Origin: CAKSHC01 sp045595395
Lineage (GTDB): Bacteria > Bacillota > Clostridia > Oscillospirales > UMGS1783
Reading direction: 5' to 3'
Length of the DNA stretch: 64,000 bases
NCBI GenBank assembly: GCA_045595395.1
Contig: JAZOAH010000016.1
Span: 1 to 64,000, forward strand
The notes beneath the pieces were generated by a model, which saw only the letters and a program-made list of their open reading frames with translations, was not told the DNA's origin and did not search any database. Both the position numbers and the translations under genes were made by a program. Positions 1 through 8,301 of this stretch are shown here, piece by piece. Numbering within the stretch: the stretch's first letter is position 1; each line of letters begins with the position of its first letter.

Positions 1-969
1 GAAGAAAGCACAGACCCGTTTTACAATCTGGCTATTGAACAGCATCTTTTGGACCTTGTGCCAAAAGGCAGCTGCATTCTGTATCTGTGGCAAAATAAAC
101 ATACAGTCGTTATCGGCAAAAATCAGAACTGCTGGAAAGAATGCAAGATGCAGGAGCTGGCTGACGATGGAGGGGATATGGTACGCAGATTGTCCGGCGG
201 CGGTGCAGTGTATCATGATTTGGGCAACCTCAATTTCACCTTTGTGACACACAAAGAAGATTATGATGTATCGCGTCAGCTGGATGTGATTTTGACAGCG
301 CTGCATACATTAGGCATTGCTGCCGAAAAAAGCGGGCGCAATGATTTGCATGTAGATGGCCGCAAATTTTCCGGAAATGCATTTTACGACAATGGGCGCA
401 GATGCTTTCATCACGGCACACTGATGGTAGATGTGGACAAAGAAAAACTGGGCAAATACCTGCAGGTGTCACCGGGGAAACTTTCCGGCAAAGGTGTGGA
501 TTCTGTACAGGCACGTGTGGTGAATTTAAAAGAGCTGAAACCGGATTTAACCATTGCACAGCTGAAAAACGCACTGATTCAGGCCATGGAAATCGTTTAT
601 CAATGTGAAATTGAGGAGATTGATGAATTTGACCTGGATGAAATAGAAATCGCAGCCCATTCTTTAAAATTTGGCTCGGACCAGTTCCGGCTCGGGCGCC
701 GCATTCCGTTCACATGGGAAGTGGAACAGCGCTTTGACTGGGGCGGAATAGAACTGCAATGTGAAGTGGAAAGCGGTCAGATAAAAAATGCACTGATTTA
801 TTCCGATGCGCTGGACAATGGTCTGATAGAAGCTATGGCTTCTGCTTTGCAAAATTGTGCATTTGGCTCAAAACCTATGACAGAACGGCTGCAGCAATTG
901 TCGCAATCGTGGGGAATGCGGCAGGAACTGCTTGATGTATGCCGTTATTTGCAGGAACTGAATGTGTAA
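1..969 (+). CDS. lplA: Lipoate-protein ligase, 5' end outside window
   Basis: Ligase that attaches lipoate (or octanoate) to E2/GcvH lipoyl domains in the cytoplasm. The frame is open from base 1 (reading ...DPFYNLAIEQHLL...), which matches the usual N-terminal part of LplA, so the true start lies upstream of the window and about 322 residues are visible. The hallmark RRLSGGGAVYHDLGNLN motif of the biotin/lipoate ligase fold is at 184-234, and a conserved Lys in DGRKFSGNAFY follows. The C-terminal accessory domain is present. It is followed by a terminator and then lpdA, a functionally linked gene. It lies in the left tract whose codon use differs from the rest of the window. Family assignment is secure; whether lipoate or octanoate is the natural substrate cannot be read from sequence. 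Confidence 0.9.
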   Translation, partial: EESTDPFYNLAIEQHLLDLVPKGSCILYLWQNKHTVVIGKNQNCWKECKMQELADDGGDMVRRLSGGGAVYHDLGNLNFTFVTHKEDYDVSRQLDVILTALHTLGIAAEKSGRNDLHVDGRKFSGNAFYDNGRRCFHHGTLMVDVDKEKLGKYLQVSPGKLSGKGVDSVQARVVNLKELKPDLTIAQLKNALIQAMEIVYQCEIEEIDEFDLDEIEIAAHSLKFGSDQFRLGRRIPFTWEVEQRFDWGGIELQCEVESGQIKNALIYSDALDNGLIEAMASALQNCAFGSKPMTERLQQLSQSWGMRQELLDVCRYLQELNV

Positions 970-1017
970 TACAGATAAATTTATGATATAAAATTGTGAT
1001 AGAACGTGAACGATTTG

Positions 1018-1058
1018 AAGCCGCTGAGAAAGGCAATTGCTGATTTCGGCGGCTTTTT
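1018..1058 (+). terminator. Intrinsic terminator after lplA
   Basis: Seven-base arms AAGCCGC/GCGGCTT followed by TTTT, 50 bases after the lplA stop. The loop is long, so efficiency may be moderate. Confidence 0.6.
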
Positions 1059-1094
1059 AAGAAATAACAGTTTCATTGAAGGGAAAGTGGTACC

Positions 1095-2489
1095 ATGCAA
1101 TATGATTTGATTGTAATTGGAGGCGGCCCAGGCGGCTATGTGGCAGCCATTCGTGCCAGTCAGCTGGGCATGAAAACAGCACTGGTAGAAAAAAGAGAAT
1201 TGGGCGGTACCTGCTTAAACAGAGGATGTGTGCCGACAAAAACATTGATGCATACCGCCAATATGTATAGAGAAGCCGGTGAAAGTGAAACTTTGGGGCT
1301 GCATTTTGGTGAACGCAATTATGATTTTGCTCAGATTCATGAGCGTAAAAATACTGTGACTGCGCAGCTCAGAGATGGTATTGCACAATTGCTCGAAGCC
1401 AATAAAGTAGATGTATATCAGGCAGCAGGGCAGATTGTCGATGCGCATACTGTACAGGCAGGGGACGATGCCCTAACGGCACAGTATATTTTAATCGCAG
1501 CAGGGTCTGTACCGGCAGTGCCGCCAATTAGCGGTGCCGATTTGCCGGGTGTAGTAACCAGTGATGCCATGCTGGAAGCACAGGGTGTAGATTGCGACAA
1601 CCTGCTGATTATCGGCGGCGGTGTAATTGGTGTAGAAATGGCATCTATCTATGCATCTTTGGGCAAACAGGTAACCATTGTAGAAGCAGCAGAACGCATT
1701 CTGCCGCCGCTGGACAGAGAGATTTCTCAAAATTTGTCCATGATTCTGAAAAAACGTGGTGTAGAAATTTATACATCGGCGCTTGTTTCTGCTATCAGCC
1801 AGACAGAAAACGGCTTAGCTTGTCACTTTACCGATAAAAAAGGCGAACAGACAAAAGAAGCAGATGTGGTGCTGATTAGTGTGGGCCGCAGACCATGCAC
1901 AGCCGGGCTGTTTGCGGAAGGTTTTGCAGTAGATTTAACAGAACGAGGATTTATCGCTGTTGATGACAAATTTGCCACATCAGTGCCGAATATTTATGCA
2001 GTAGGTGATGTAATTGGCCGTATACAGCTGGCACATGCAGCAGAGGCGCAGGGCATCGCAGCCGTAGAATATATGAGCGGTATGAATGAAGCAACTGTAA
2101 ATTACGATTTGGTGCCATCCTGCGTATATACCACACCGGAAATCGCATCTGTGGGAATTACAGCTGATGAAGCCAAAAAAGCAGGCAGAGAGGTGCTTAC
2201 CGGCAAATATGTGATGAACGGCAATGCTAAAACATTGATTGAACAGCAGGACAGAGGCTTTATCAAAGTGGTATTTGACAAGGAAACACAAAGTCTGATT
2301 GGAGCACAGCTTATGTGCGCCCGTGCCACAGATCTGATTAGCGAGCTGGTGACAGCGGTATCTTTGGGGCTTACAAGGGAGCAGCTGGCCCGTACCATGC
2401 GTCCGCATCCAACCTTCTGCGAAGGTATTACCGAAGCAGTTGAAGCTGCAGCAGGCCATAGCATTCATACAGCCCCAAGCAGAAAGTAA
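1095..2489 (+). CDS. lpdA: Dihydrolipoamide dehydrogenase (E3)
   Basis: FAD- and NAD-dependent E3 component that reoxidises dihydrolipoyl groups of 2-oxoacid dehydrogenase or glycine cleavage complexes. The 464-residue length is typical. Visible signatures: N-terminal FAD dinucleotide fold IVIGGGPGGYVAA, redox-active disulfide GGTCLNRGCVPTK (about residues 38-50), central NAD fold IIGGGVIGVEMA, the FAD-binding TSVPNIYAVGD segment and the C-terminal catalytic HPTFCEG (His-Pro-Thr, with Glu following). Start ATG at 1095 preceded by a GGGAAAGTGG stretch. It lies next to the lipoate ligase but between terminators, so it is probably its own transcript. No E1/E2 or gcv genes are in view. Confidence 0.95.
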   Translation: MQYDLIVIGGGPGGYVAAIRASQLGMKTALVEKRELGGTCLNRGCVPTKTLMHTANMYREAGESETLGLHFGERNYDFAQIHERKNTVTAQLRDGIAQLLEANKVDVYQAAGQIVDAHTVQAGDDALTAQYILIAAGSVPAVPPISGADLPGVVTSDAMLEAQGVDCDNLLIIGGGVIGVEMASIYASLGKQVTIVEAAERILPPLDREISQNLSMILKKRGVEIYTSALVSAISQTENGLACHFTDKKGEQTKEADVVLISVGRRPCTAGLFAEGFAVDLTERGFIAVDDKFATSVPNIYAVGDVIGRIQLAHAAEAQGIAAVEYMSGMNEATVNYDLVPSCVYTTPEIASVGITADEAKKAGREVLTGKYVMNGNAKTLIEQQDRGFIKVVFDKETQSLIGAQLMCARATDLISELVTAVSLGLTREQLARTMRPHPTFCEGITEAVEAAAGHSIHTAPSRK

Positions 2490-2514
2490 ACCATTAAAGA
2501 CGCTCTACATTTTA

Positions 2515-2557
2515 ATCCGTGCAGTGGATGATTACAATTCGCTGCACGGATGTTTTT
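2515..2557 (+). terminator. Intrinsic terminator after lpdA
   Basis: Perfect 10-base arms ATCCGTGCAG/CTGCACGGAT with a 17-base loop, then GTTTTT. Confidence 0.8.
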
Positions 2558-2622
2558 GCAGGATTTTTTCACGCTTTTGTAGAATTTTTCTGCAGGTATG
2601 TCTGATACAGCAAGGTGGGGAA

Positions 2623-3261
2623 ATGATGGCAGGAAAGAAATATTATGCGGTAAAGGTCGGGCGTGAGACAGGTATTTTTACCAGCTGGGATGTTTGCAAA
2701 GCGCAGGTGCAGGGCTATTCAGGCGCAGTATATAAAGGGTTTGCCACCCTTGAAGAGGCGCAGGCGTTTTTATCCGGTACAGGGGATAGTAGTGTATGCG
2801 AAGCAGCGGATGCAGAGCAGGATTTTACACAATTGCCTGATGGTGAAATGGCTGCTTATGTGGACGGCAGTTTCTTGTTGGAACAGCGCCGGTATGCTTT
2901 TGGTGCGGTGATTTTTTACAATGGGCAGGAATACCGTTTTAGCGGCAGCGACAGTGATAGTGATTTGGCAGATATGCGCAATGTAGCCGGTGAAATTATG
3001 GGCGCAGAGCGTGCTTTTGCCTTTGCACTGGAGGAAGGTGCAAAGCTGCTGCATGTATATCATGATTACGAAGGTGTTGCCAAATGGTGTACCGGGGAAT
3101 GGCAGGCGAAAAAGCCGGGCACACAGGCATATCGTGCTGCTTATCTGGCTGCGAAAGCGAAAGGGCTTGAGATTGTATTTCACAAAGTGAAAGGTCATTC
3201 CGGCAATACGTATAACGAGCTTGCAGATCATCTGGCCAAATCTGCGCTGGGGATTGGATAG
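2623..3261 (+). CDS. rnhA: Ribonuclease H1 with N-terminal viroplasmin-type domain
   Basis: Cleaves the RNA strand of RNA-DNA hybrids. Residues ~1-50 form the hybrid-binding (caulimovirus viroplasmin-like) domain, seen as KYYAVKVGRETGIF and the repeat of aromatic/Gly positions ending at AQAFL. The catalytic domain follows with all four acidic residues recognisable: Asp in AAYVDGS, Glu in NVAGE, Asp in YHDYEG and the last Asp in NELADHLAK; a KVKGHSGN loop supplies the usual His. 212 residues from the ATG at 2623, which has AAGGTGGGG just upstream; a second ATG is at 2626. A longer upstream reading frame overlapping lpdA is not supported. Its stop is TAG, the only TAG stop found in the window, and it lies in the left composition tract. 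Confidence 0.9.
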   Translation: MMAGKKYYAVKVGRETGIFTSWDVCKAQVQGYSGAVYKGFATLEEAQAFLSGTGDSSVCEAADAEQDFTQLPDGEMAAYVDGSFLLEQRRYAFGAVIFYNGQEYRFSGSDSDSDLADMRNVAGEIMGAERAFAFALEEGAKLLHVYHDYEGVAKWCTGEWQAKKPGTQAYRAAYLAAKAKGLEIVFHKVKGHSGNTYNELADHLAKSALGIG

Positions 3262-3337
3262 CACTGCATAAATAAGAAGCAAATAAATATTATAAAGATT
3301 TAATTTTCTGATACAATCCATACTTGAGAAAATGTTC

Positions 3338-3366
3338 TTGCGTTTATTGCGCAAACCGTTTATGAT
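3338..3366 (+). promoter_or_regulatory. Promoter of tatA
   Basis: TTGCGT, 17-base spacer, TATGAT, 43 bases before the tatA start. The 148-base gap between rnhA and tatA otherwise holds AT-rich sequence without a gene. Confidence 0.65.
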
Positions 3367-3409
3367 ATAGGTATAGGCAATCAGTGAAAGGAACAAGGGA
3401 GGTCATTAC

Positions 3410-3607
3410 ATGTTCGGTTACATTGCTAATATTGGTATTCCAAGTTTGATTCTGATTTTAGTTATTGCTTTGGTTATCTTTGGGCCTGGCAAACTGCCTG
3501 GTGTAGGTAAAGCTTTGGGTGAAAGCATTCACGGCTTCAAAAAAGGCATTGCCGGTGATGATGTACAGGAAGCAGAAGTGAAAGAAGTAAAAGAAGAAGA
3601 AAAATAA
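3410..3607 (+). CDS. tatA: Twin-arginine translocase subunit TatA
   Basis: Small membrane protein that forms the pore of the Tat system for folded proteins. 65 residues: N-terminal transmembrane helix (about 7-25, IPSLILILVIALVIF), the conserved FGPGKLPGVGKALG hinge, an amphipathic helix and an acidic, Lys/Glu-rich tail. Start ATG at 3410 has AAGGGAGG eight bases upstream. No tatC is in the window, so a monocistronic tatA with tatC elsewhere is likely; its own promoter and terminator support this. Confidence 0.93.
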   Translation: MFGYIANIGIPSLILILVIALVIFGPGKLPGVGKALGESIHGFKKGIAGDDVQEAEVKEVKEEEK

Positions 3608-3613
3608 TAAAGC

Positions 3614-3649
3614 AAAACTGCCGTCCCGTTCAGGGGCGGCAGTTTTTTT
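3614..3649 (+). terminator. Intrinsic terminator after tatA
   Basis: AAAACTGCCG ... CGGCAGTTTT stem with a C/G-rich upper part followed by a T run, directly after the double stop of tatA. Confidence 0.85.
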
Positions 3650-3680
3650 GTCTGAATGGTATTTGTTTGAACGGCAAAAG

Positions 3681-3709
3681 AATGCCCCTGCTTCGAGAGC
3701 AGGGGCATT
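3681..3709 (-). terminator. Terminator of the pyrC-carB operon
   Basis: Perfect 11-base arms AATGCCCCTGC/GCAGGGGCATT. Read on the minus strand it is followed by CTTTTG, 20 bases beyond the carB stop. Confidence 0.75.
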
Positions 3710-3728
3710 TGCTGTATATGCATGATAA

Positions 3729-6700
3729 TTAAGCATCAATTGTGGAAATTGTAAATGTGGTTTCTTCTAAAACATCTAACAATGCATTTACAGTATCCAG
3801 AGAGGTAAACATTGTCACATTGTATTCTGTTGCAATCTGACGCAGCTGTGCACCGTCACCTTCGCCATCGGCATCAGCCGCTTTGGTATTGATGAAGTAA
3901 GCGATATGGCCCTGACGCAATGCGTTTGGAATTTCGTCGCTGCCATCACTGATTTTTGCAAATGCACGAGTGCGGATGCCATGTTCTTTCAAGAAATTAG
4001 CTGTACCTACAGTAGCTTCGATATTGAAGCCCAGCTGATAGAAGCGTTTGATCAGCGGCAGAGCTTCTTCTTTGTCAGAATCAGCGATAGTAGCGAATAC
4101 AGTACCATAATTCTGCAGACGCATACCGGAAGCCTGTAATGCTTTGTATACGGCACGGGTCATGGTACGGTCATAGCCGATTGCTTCCCCTGTAGATTTC
4201 ATTTCCGGAGACAGATAAGCATCTAAGCCGCGAATCTTGTTGAAGGAGAATACAGGCGCTTTTACATAGAAGCGGTCTTTTTCTTCCGGATAGATATCAA
4301 AGATACCCTGTTCCTTCAAGGTCTTGCCCAGGATAACCTCAGTCGCAATATCAGCCAAACTATAACCCGTCGACTTAGACAGGAAAGGTACAGTTCTCGA
4401 CGAACGGGGATTGACCTCAATGATATACACATCGTCCTTATCATCAACAATAAACTGAATATTGTAAAGACCGACGATACCGATGCCCAAACCGAGTTTT
4501 TTCGCATACTGCAGGATAATTCCCTTTACTTTATCCGAAATGCTAAAGGTAGGATAGACGCTGATCGAGTCACCGCTATGAATACCGGTGCGTTCAACCA
4601 ACTCCATGATGCCCGGTACAAACACATCATGCCCATCGCAGATAGCGTCGACCTCAACCTCTTTACCCTGGATATACTTATCAACCAGAACCGGCTTATC
4701 AACATCAATCTCGACCGCCGTCTTCAGATAATGGCGGAGCTGTTCTTCATTGGCAACGATCTGCATGGCACGGCCACCCAAAACAAAGCTCGGACGCACC
4801 AACACCGGATAGCCGATCTCAGCTGCCGCACGCAGACCGTCTTCAATGCGGGTCACTGCTTTACCTTGAGGCTGCGGAATGTTGAGCTCTTCGAGAATCT
4901 TCTCAAAGCGGTCACGGTTTTCGGCACGATCGATCGCTTCGCAGTCAGTACCGATGATCGTGACACCACGTGCCATCAGCGGCTCAGCCAGGTTGATGGC
5001 TGTTTGACCACCCAGCGATGCAATAACACCTTCCGGCTTTTCAAATTCGATAATATTCATCACATCTTCAGGCGTTAACGGCTCAAAATAAAGTTTGTCG
5101 GCCGTCGTGTAGTCGGTCGAAACCGTTTCCGGGTTATTGTTGATAATGATTGCTTCGTAACCCGATTTTTTAATTGTCTGCACAGCATGAACCGTAGAAT
5201 AGTCAAATTCTACGCCTTGACCGATACGAATCGGGCCTGCACCCAGCACAACAATTTTCTTCTTGTCTGTCAAGCGAGAATCATTCTCACCCATGTAGGA
5301 AGAATACAGATAGGCGATATATTTACCGGTATGCAGGGTATCAACCATACGATAAACCGGGATAATACCTGCGGCCCTACGCTGCTTGTATACCGACAGT
5401 TCATCGGTATTCCACAGCCGAGCGATAACCGGATCGGAAAAACCTAATTGCTTGGCTGCACGCAAAGCTGTTTCATCACCGGGCTTTTCCTTCAAAATGT
5501 TCTCCATATCAACAATGCGCTGCAAACACTCCAGGAACAACATGGTGATCTGTGTAGCCTCATGCAGCTCATCCAGCGAAACACCAAGACGAATCATCTG
5601 GGCAATCGCAAAGATATTGTCCGCTCTAAACTCACTGATATAGGAGAGCAGCTCTTCCTTAGTCATGCCATCAAATTTTGCCAGATACACGTGATTAACG
5701 CCGGTCTCCAAAGAGCGAACCGATTTTAGGAAACATTCATCCAATGTTGAGCCTATGCCCATGACCTCACCGGTAGCCTTCATCTGTGTACCTAAGGTGT
5801 TAGGAGCAGAGGTGAATTTGTCGAAAGGAAAACGAGGGAATTTTGCCACAATATAATCCAGATTCGGCTCAATAGCCGCCGTACCGCCGGCTACCGGAAT
5901 CTCTTCCAGTGCCATACCCAGTGCAATTTTTGCCGTTACTCGAGCAATCGGGTATCCGCTGGCCTTGGATGCCAATGCCGAAGAGCGAGAAACGCGAGGG
6001 TTAACCTCGATCAGATAATACTCGCTGGAATTCGGATTAAGGGCAAACTGAACATTACAGCCGCCTTCGATCTTAAGTTCACGAATGATCTTAATAGCAC
6101 TGTCATTGAGCATTTTCAGATCATGATCATTTAGCGACAAAATGGGCGCCACAACAATAGAGTCACCGGTATGAACGCCAACGGGATCCACATTTTCCAT
6201 GCCGCAAATGGTAATGGCATGGTCATTGGAGTCACGCATGACCTCAAATTCGATCTCTTTATAACCCTTAACACTCTTTTCAATCAACACCTGATGTACC
6301 GGCGAAAGCTTAAAGGCGTTCATGCCAACCTCGATCAGTTCCTCTTCGTTGTAGGCAAATCCGCCGCCGGTACCACCCAGCGTAAAGGCCGGACGCAAAA
6401 CAACAGGATATCCAATGGCTGCAGCTGCCTTCTTGGCTTCCTCAAGATTATAGGTTATTTCCGAGGGAATGGTCGGCTCACCGATCGACTGGCACAGTTC
6501 CTTGAACATTTCTCGGTCTTCCGCACGCTCAATGCTTTCGCTGCTGGTGCCGAGCAATTCAACGCCGCACTCTTTGAGAATGCCCTTCTTCTCCAACTGC
6601 ATAGCCAGATTTAGGCCGGTCTGTCCACCAATACCGGGCACAATGGCATCCGGACGCTCATAGCGCAGAATCTTCGCCATGTACTCCAGCGTCAGCGGCT

Positions 6701-6899
6701 CCATATATACCTTATCGGCAATAGTCGTATCGGTCATGATGGTGGCCGGGTTGGAGTTGCACAGCACAACCTCATAGCCCTCTTCTTTAAGCGCCAGACA
6801 TGCCTGTGTGCCGGCATAGTCAAACTCAGCCGCCTGACCGATTACGATCGGACCCGAGCCAATAATTAATACTTTCTTAATATCTGTTCTCTTTGCCAT
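3729..6899 (-). CDS. carB: Carbamoyl-phosphate synthase large chain
   Basis: Makes carbamoyl phosphate from glutamine-derived ammonia, bicarbonate and two ATP, for pyrimidine and arginine synthesis. 1056 residues, the family norm. Two ATP-grasp halves are seen, each opening with KKVLIIGSGP- or KKIVVLGAGP-type nucleotide segments and carrying EVNPR(V/S)SR metal sites; the last ~115 residues are the MGS-like allosteric domain (TVGTANFLKEHG). The start at 6899 (MAKRTDIKK) is chosen because GGAG lies at the right distance and homologues begin there, although the frame stays open farther upstream. It follows pyrC by 19 bases. Odd point: codon use changes sharply near 4.3 kb (residue ~865). Downstream of it Glu is always GAA and Lys almost always AAA, while upstream GAG, AAG, TCG and ACG are common. 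No carA is adjacent. Confidence 0.97.
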   Translation of the reverse strand: MAKRTDIKKVLIIGSGPIVIGQAAEFDYAGTQACLALKEEGYEVVLCNSNPATIMTDTTIADKVYMEPLTLEYMAKILRYERPDAIVPGIGGQTGLNLAMQLEKKGILKECGVELLGTSSESIERAEDREMFKELCQSIGEPTIPSEITYNLEEAKKAAAAIGYPVVLRPAFTLGGTGGGFAYNEEELIEVGMNAFKLSPVHQVLIEKSVKGYKEIEFEVMRDSNDHAITICGMENVDPVGVHTGDSIVVAPILSLNDHDLKMLNDSAIKIIRELKIEGGCNVQFALNPNSSEYYLIEVNPRVSRSSALASKASGYPIARVTAKIALGMALEEIPVAGGTAAIEPNLDYIVAKFPRFPFDKFTSAPNTLGTQMKATGEVMGIGSTLDECFLKSVRSLETGVNHVYLAKFDGMTKEELLSYISEFRADNIFAIAQMIRLGVSLDELHEATQITMLFLECLQRIVDMENILKEKPGDETALRAAKQLGFSDPVIARLWNTDELSVYKQRRAAGIIPVYRMVDTLHTGKYIAYLYSSYMGENDSRLTDKKKIVVLGAGPIRIGQGVEFDYSTVHAVQTIKKSGYEAIIINNNPETVSTDYTTADKLYFEPLTPEDVMNIIEFEKPEGVIASLGGQTAINLAEPLMARGVTIIGTDCEAIDRAENRDRFEKILEELNIPQPQGKAVTRIEDGLRAAAEIGYPVLVRPSFVLGGRAMQIVANEEQLRHYLKTAVEIDVDKPVLVDKYIQGKEVEVDAICDGHDVFVPGIMELVERTGIHSGDSISVYPTFSISDKVKGIILQYAKKLGLGIGIVGLYNIQFIVDDKDDVYIIEVNPRSSRTVPFLSKSTGYSLADIATEVILGKTLKEQGIFDIYPEEKDRFYVKAPVFSFNKIRGLDAYLSPEMKSTGEAIGYDRTMTRAVYKALQASGMRLQNYGTVFATIADSDKEEALPLIKRFYQLGFNIEATVGTANFLKEHGIRTRAFAKISDGSDEIPNALRQGHIAYFINTKAADADGEGDGAQLRQIATEYNVTMFTSLDTVNALLDVLEETTFTISTIDA

Positions 6900-6918
6900 G
6901 GTCGTTCTCCTTATATTC

Positions 6919-8139
6919 TTAACCGAGTTGATTATATACGATCTTTCCGTTACATACAGTAGCCAAGCATTCGCCAAGCAAGGCTTCACCGGCAAATGGC
7001 GTAGCTCGTCCATGTGACACAAAATCATTAGGATCCACAATCTTTTCTTTAGAAAGATCCCATACAGTAAAGTCATTGGTAAACGGTATACCAAACCTCT
7101 TGCGTGGATTGATAGCCATTATTTCTATCAGACGCTCCAGCGACAGAATCCCAGGCTTGACAAACTTAGTATACATGGTCGAAAACGCTGTTTCCAACCC
7201 GACAACGCCAAAGGCGCTGCCCTTCAAGCCCTTCGCCTTTTCTTCTGCGCTGTGAGGTGCATGGTCAGTAGCGATCATATCGATCGTGCCGTCCAGCAGG
7301 CCTGCAACGAGCGCTTCCCGATCTTCAGCGCTACGCAAGGGCGGATTCATCTTAAATCGTCCATCCTCCTGCAGATGTCGGTCATCCATCACTAAATAAT
7401 GCGGGGCCGTTTCGCAGGTAACATCCAATCCTTTTGCCTTTGCCTGTCGAATCAGCTCCACACTTTCTTTGGTGGAAATGTGACAAACATGATAGGCACA
7501 TCCTGTTTCTTCGACCAGTTTCAGATCACGGGCTATCGGTCTCCATTCGCTCTGCGAGCATATACCGGCATGTCCGTGCGCTTTTGCATATGCTCCGTCA
7601 TGAATATAGCCGCCATGAAGCAAAGAATTATCTTCACAATGCGCCGCAATGACCTTACCTAATGCCTTTACTCTTTGCATAGCTTGGCGCATCAGATCAT
7701 CATCCTGCACACCGCGCCCGTCATCGGAAAATCCGATTACATCAAGCGCCATATCATCCATATCGGAAAGTTGTTCACCCCGCTCCCCCACCGTAATAGC
7801 GGCATAGGGATACACATCAATGCAAGCATCCTTCTTAATGATGTCTAATTGCTGTTGCAATGAATCCCTGCAATCAGGCACAGGGTTCAAATTCGGCATA
7901 GTGCATACAGCAGTGTAGCCCCCAACCGCTGCCGCACAAGATCCGGACTTTATGGTTTCTTTATATGAAAAACCCGGCTCACGAAAATGCACATGCACAT
8001 CGCAAAAGCCGGGAAAAACAACATATTCAGAATTTTCGTGATCAGCAGAAATTTCGAGGGACGGCAAAAAGTCCGCAACAGCGGGACAGAACTGCGGAAA
8101 AGAATTCGTTTTGAAAATTTTCGCTCTCAGTTGTGTCAT
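6919..8139 (-). CDS. pyrC: Dihydroorotase
   Basis: Zinc amidohydrolase that cyclises carbamoyl aspartate to dihydroorotate, the third step of pyrimidine synthesis. 406 residues. Metal ligands are visible in GFCDVHVHFREPG (HxH), the H of VIAAHCED, the H of YHVCHIST and the D of IATDHAPHS, a type I dihydroorotase pattern. Start at 8139 (MTQLRAK) with AGGGGG upstream; the frame is open a further 26 codons, but those codons fall in the regulatory leader. First gene of a pyrC-carB operon, with a consensus promoter and attenuator just upstream. Confidence 0.95.
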   Translation of the reverse strand: MTQLRAKIFKTNSFPQFCPAVADFLPSLEISADHENSEYVVFPGFCDVHVHFREPGFSYKETIKSGSCAAAVGGYTAVCTMPNLNPVPDCRDSLQQQLDIIKKDACIDVYPYAAITVGERGEQLSDMDDMALDVIGFSDDGRGVQDDDLMRQAMQRVKALGKVIAAHCEDNSLLHGGYIHDGAYAKAHGHAGICSQSEWRPIARDLKLVEETGCAYHVCHISTKESVELIRQAKAKGLDVTCETAPHYLVMDDRHLQEDGRFKMNPPLRSAEDREALVAGLLDGTIDMIATDHAPHSAEEKAKGLKGSAFGVVGLETAFSTMYTKFVKPGILSLERLIEIMAINPRKRFGIPFTNDFTVWDLSKEKIVDPNDFVSHGRATPFAGEALLGECLATVCNGKIVYNQLG

Positions 8140-8157
8140 AATGTCCCCCTTCTTAAC

Positions 8158-8248
8158 AAAAAACCTTGCTGGATGCAGCAAGGCAGCGGATACCGTTTGC
8201 GCAGCATCCCGTCGCATCTTGCCGATCTCTCTGTATCGACTTAAAGAT
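8158..8248 (-). promoter_or_regulatory. Pyrimidine-type transcription attenuator in the pyrC leader
   Basis: The ~100-base leader ends in a clear terminator: arms CCTTGCTG/CAGCAAGG (8164-8183, GATG loop region) followed by six T on the minus strand (8158-8163). A competing pairing is available: GGATGC (8204-8209) can pair with GCATCC (8171-8176), which would break the terminator. Farther upstream a small hairpin presents the hexaloop CAGAGA (8228-8233), which fits the CNGNGA loop of PyrR-binding anti-antiterminators, with one deviation in the closing pair (A opposite G instead of C-G). The three-element order is that known for PyrR-controlled pyr operons of Bacillota. PyrR control is inferred; no pyrR gene is in view. 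Confidence 0.65.
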
Positions 8249-8255
8249 TGGTGAT

Positions 8256-8284
8256 ATTATAACATACCACCAATCCATTGTCAA
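8256..8284 (-). promoter_or_regulatory. Promoter of pyrC-carB
   Basis: Perfect TTGACA (8279-8284), 17-base spacer, perfect TATAAT (8256-8261). Transcription would start near 8249 and enter the attenuator. Confidence 0.92.
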
Positions 8285-8301
8285 CAAATCACATCAAAAA
8301 A

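Noticed and set aside
2623..3261. A virus-derived gene, because of the caulimovirus-type domain
   Set aside because: This domain is common in bacterial RNase H1 and nothing else viral is nearby.
6900..7094. Extra N-terminal 65 codons for carB
   Set aside because: They would overlap pyrC; homologues start at MAKRTDIKK and a GGAG site lies before that codon.
8140..8217. Earlier ATG for pyrC
   Set aside because: It lies in the attenuator leader and lacks a ribosome site; the start at 8139 has AGGGGG.
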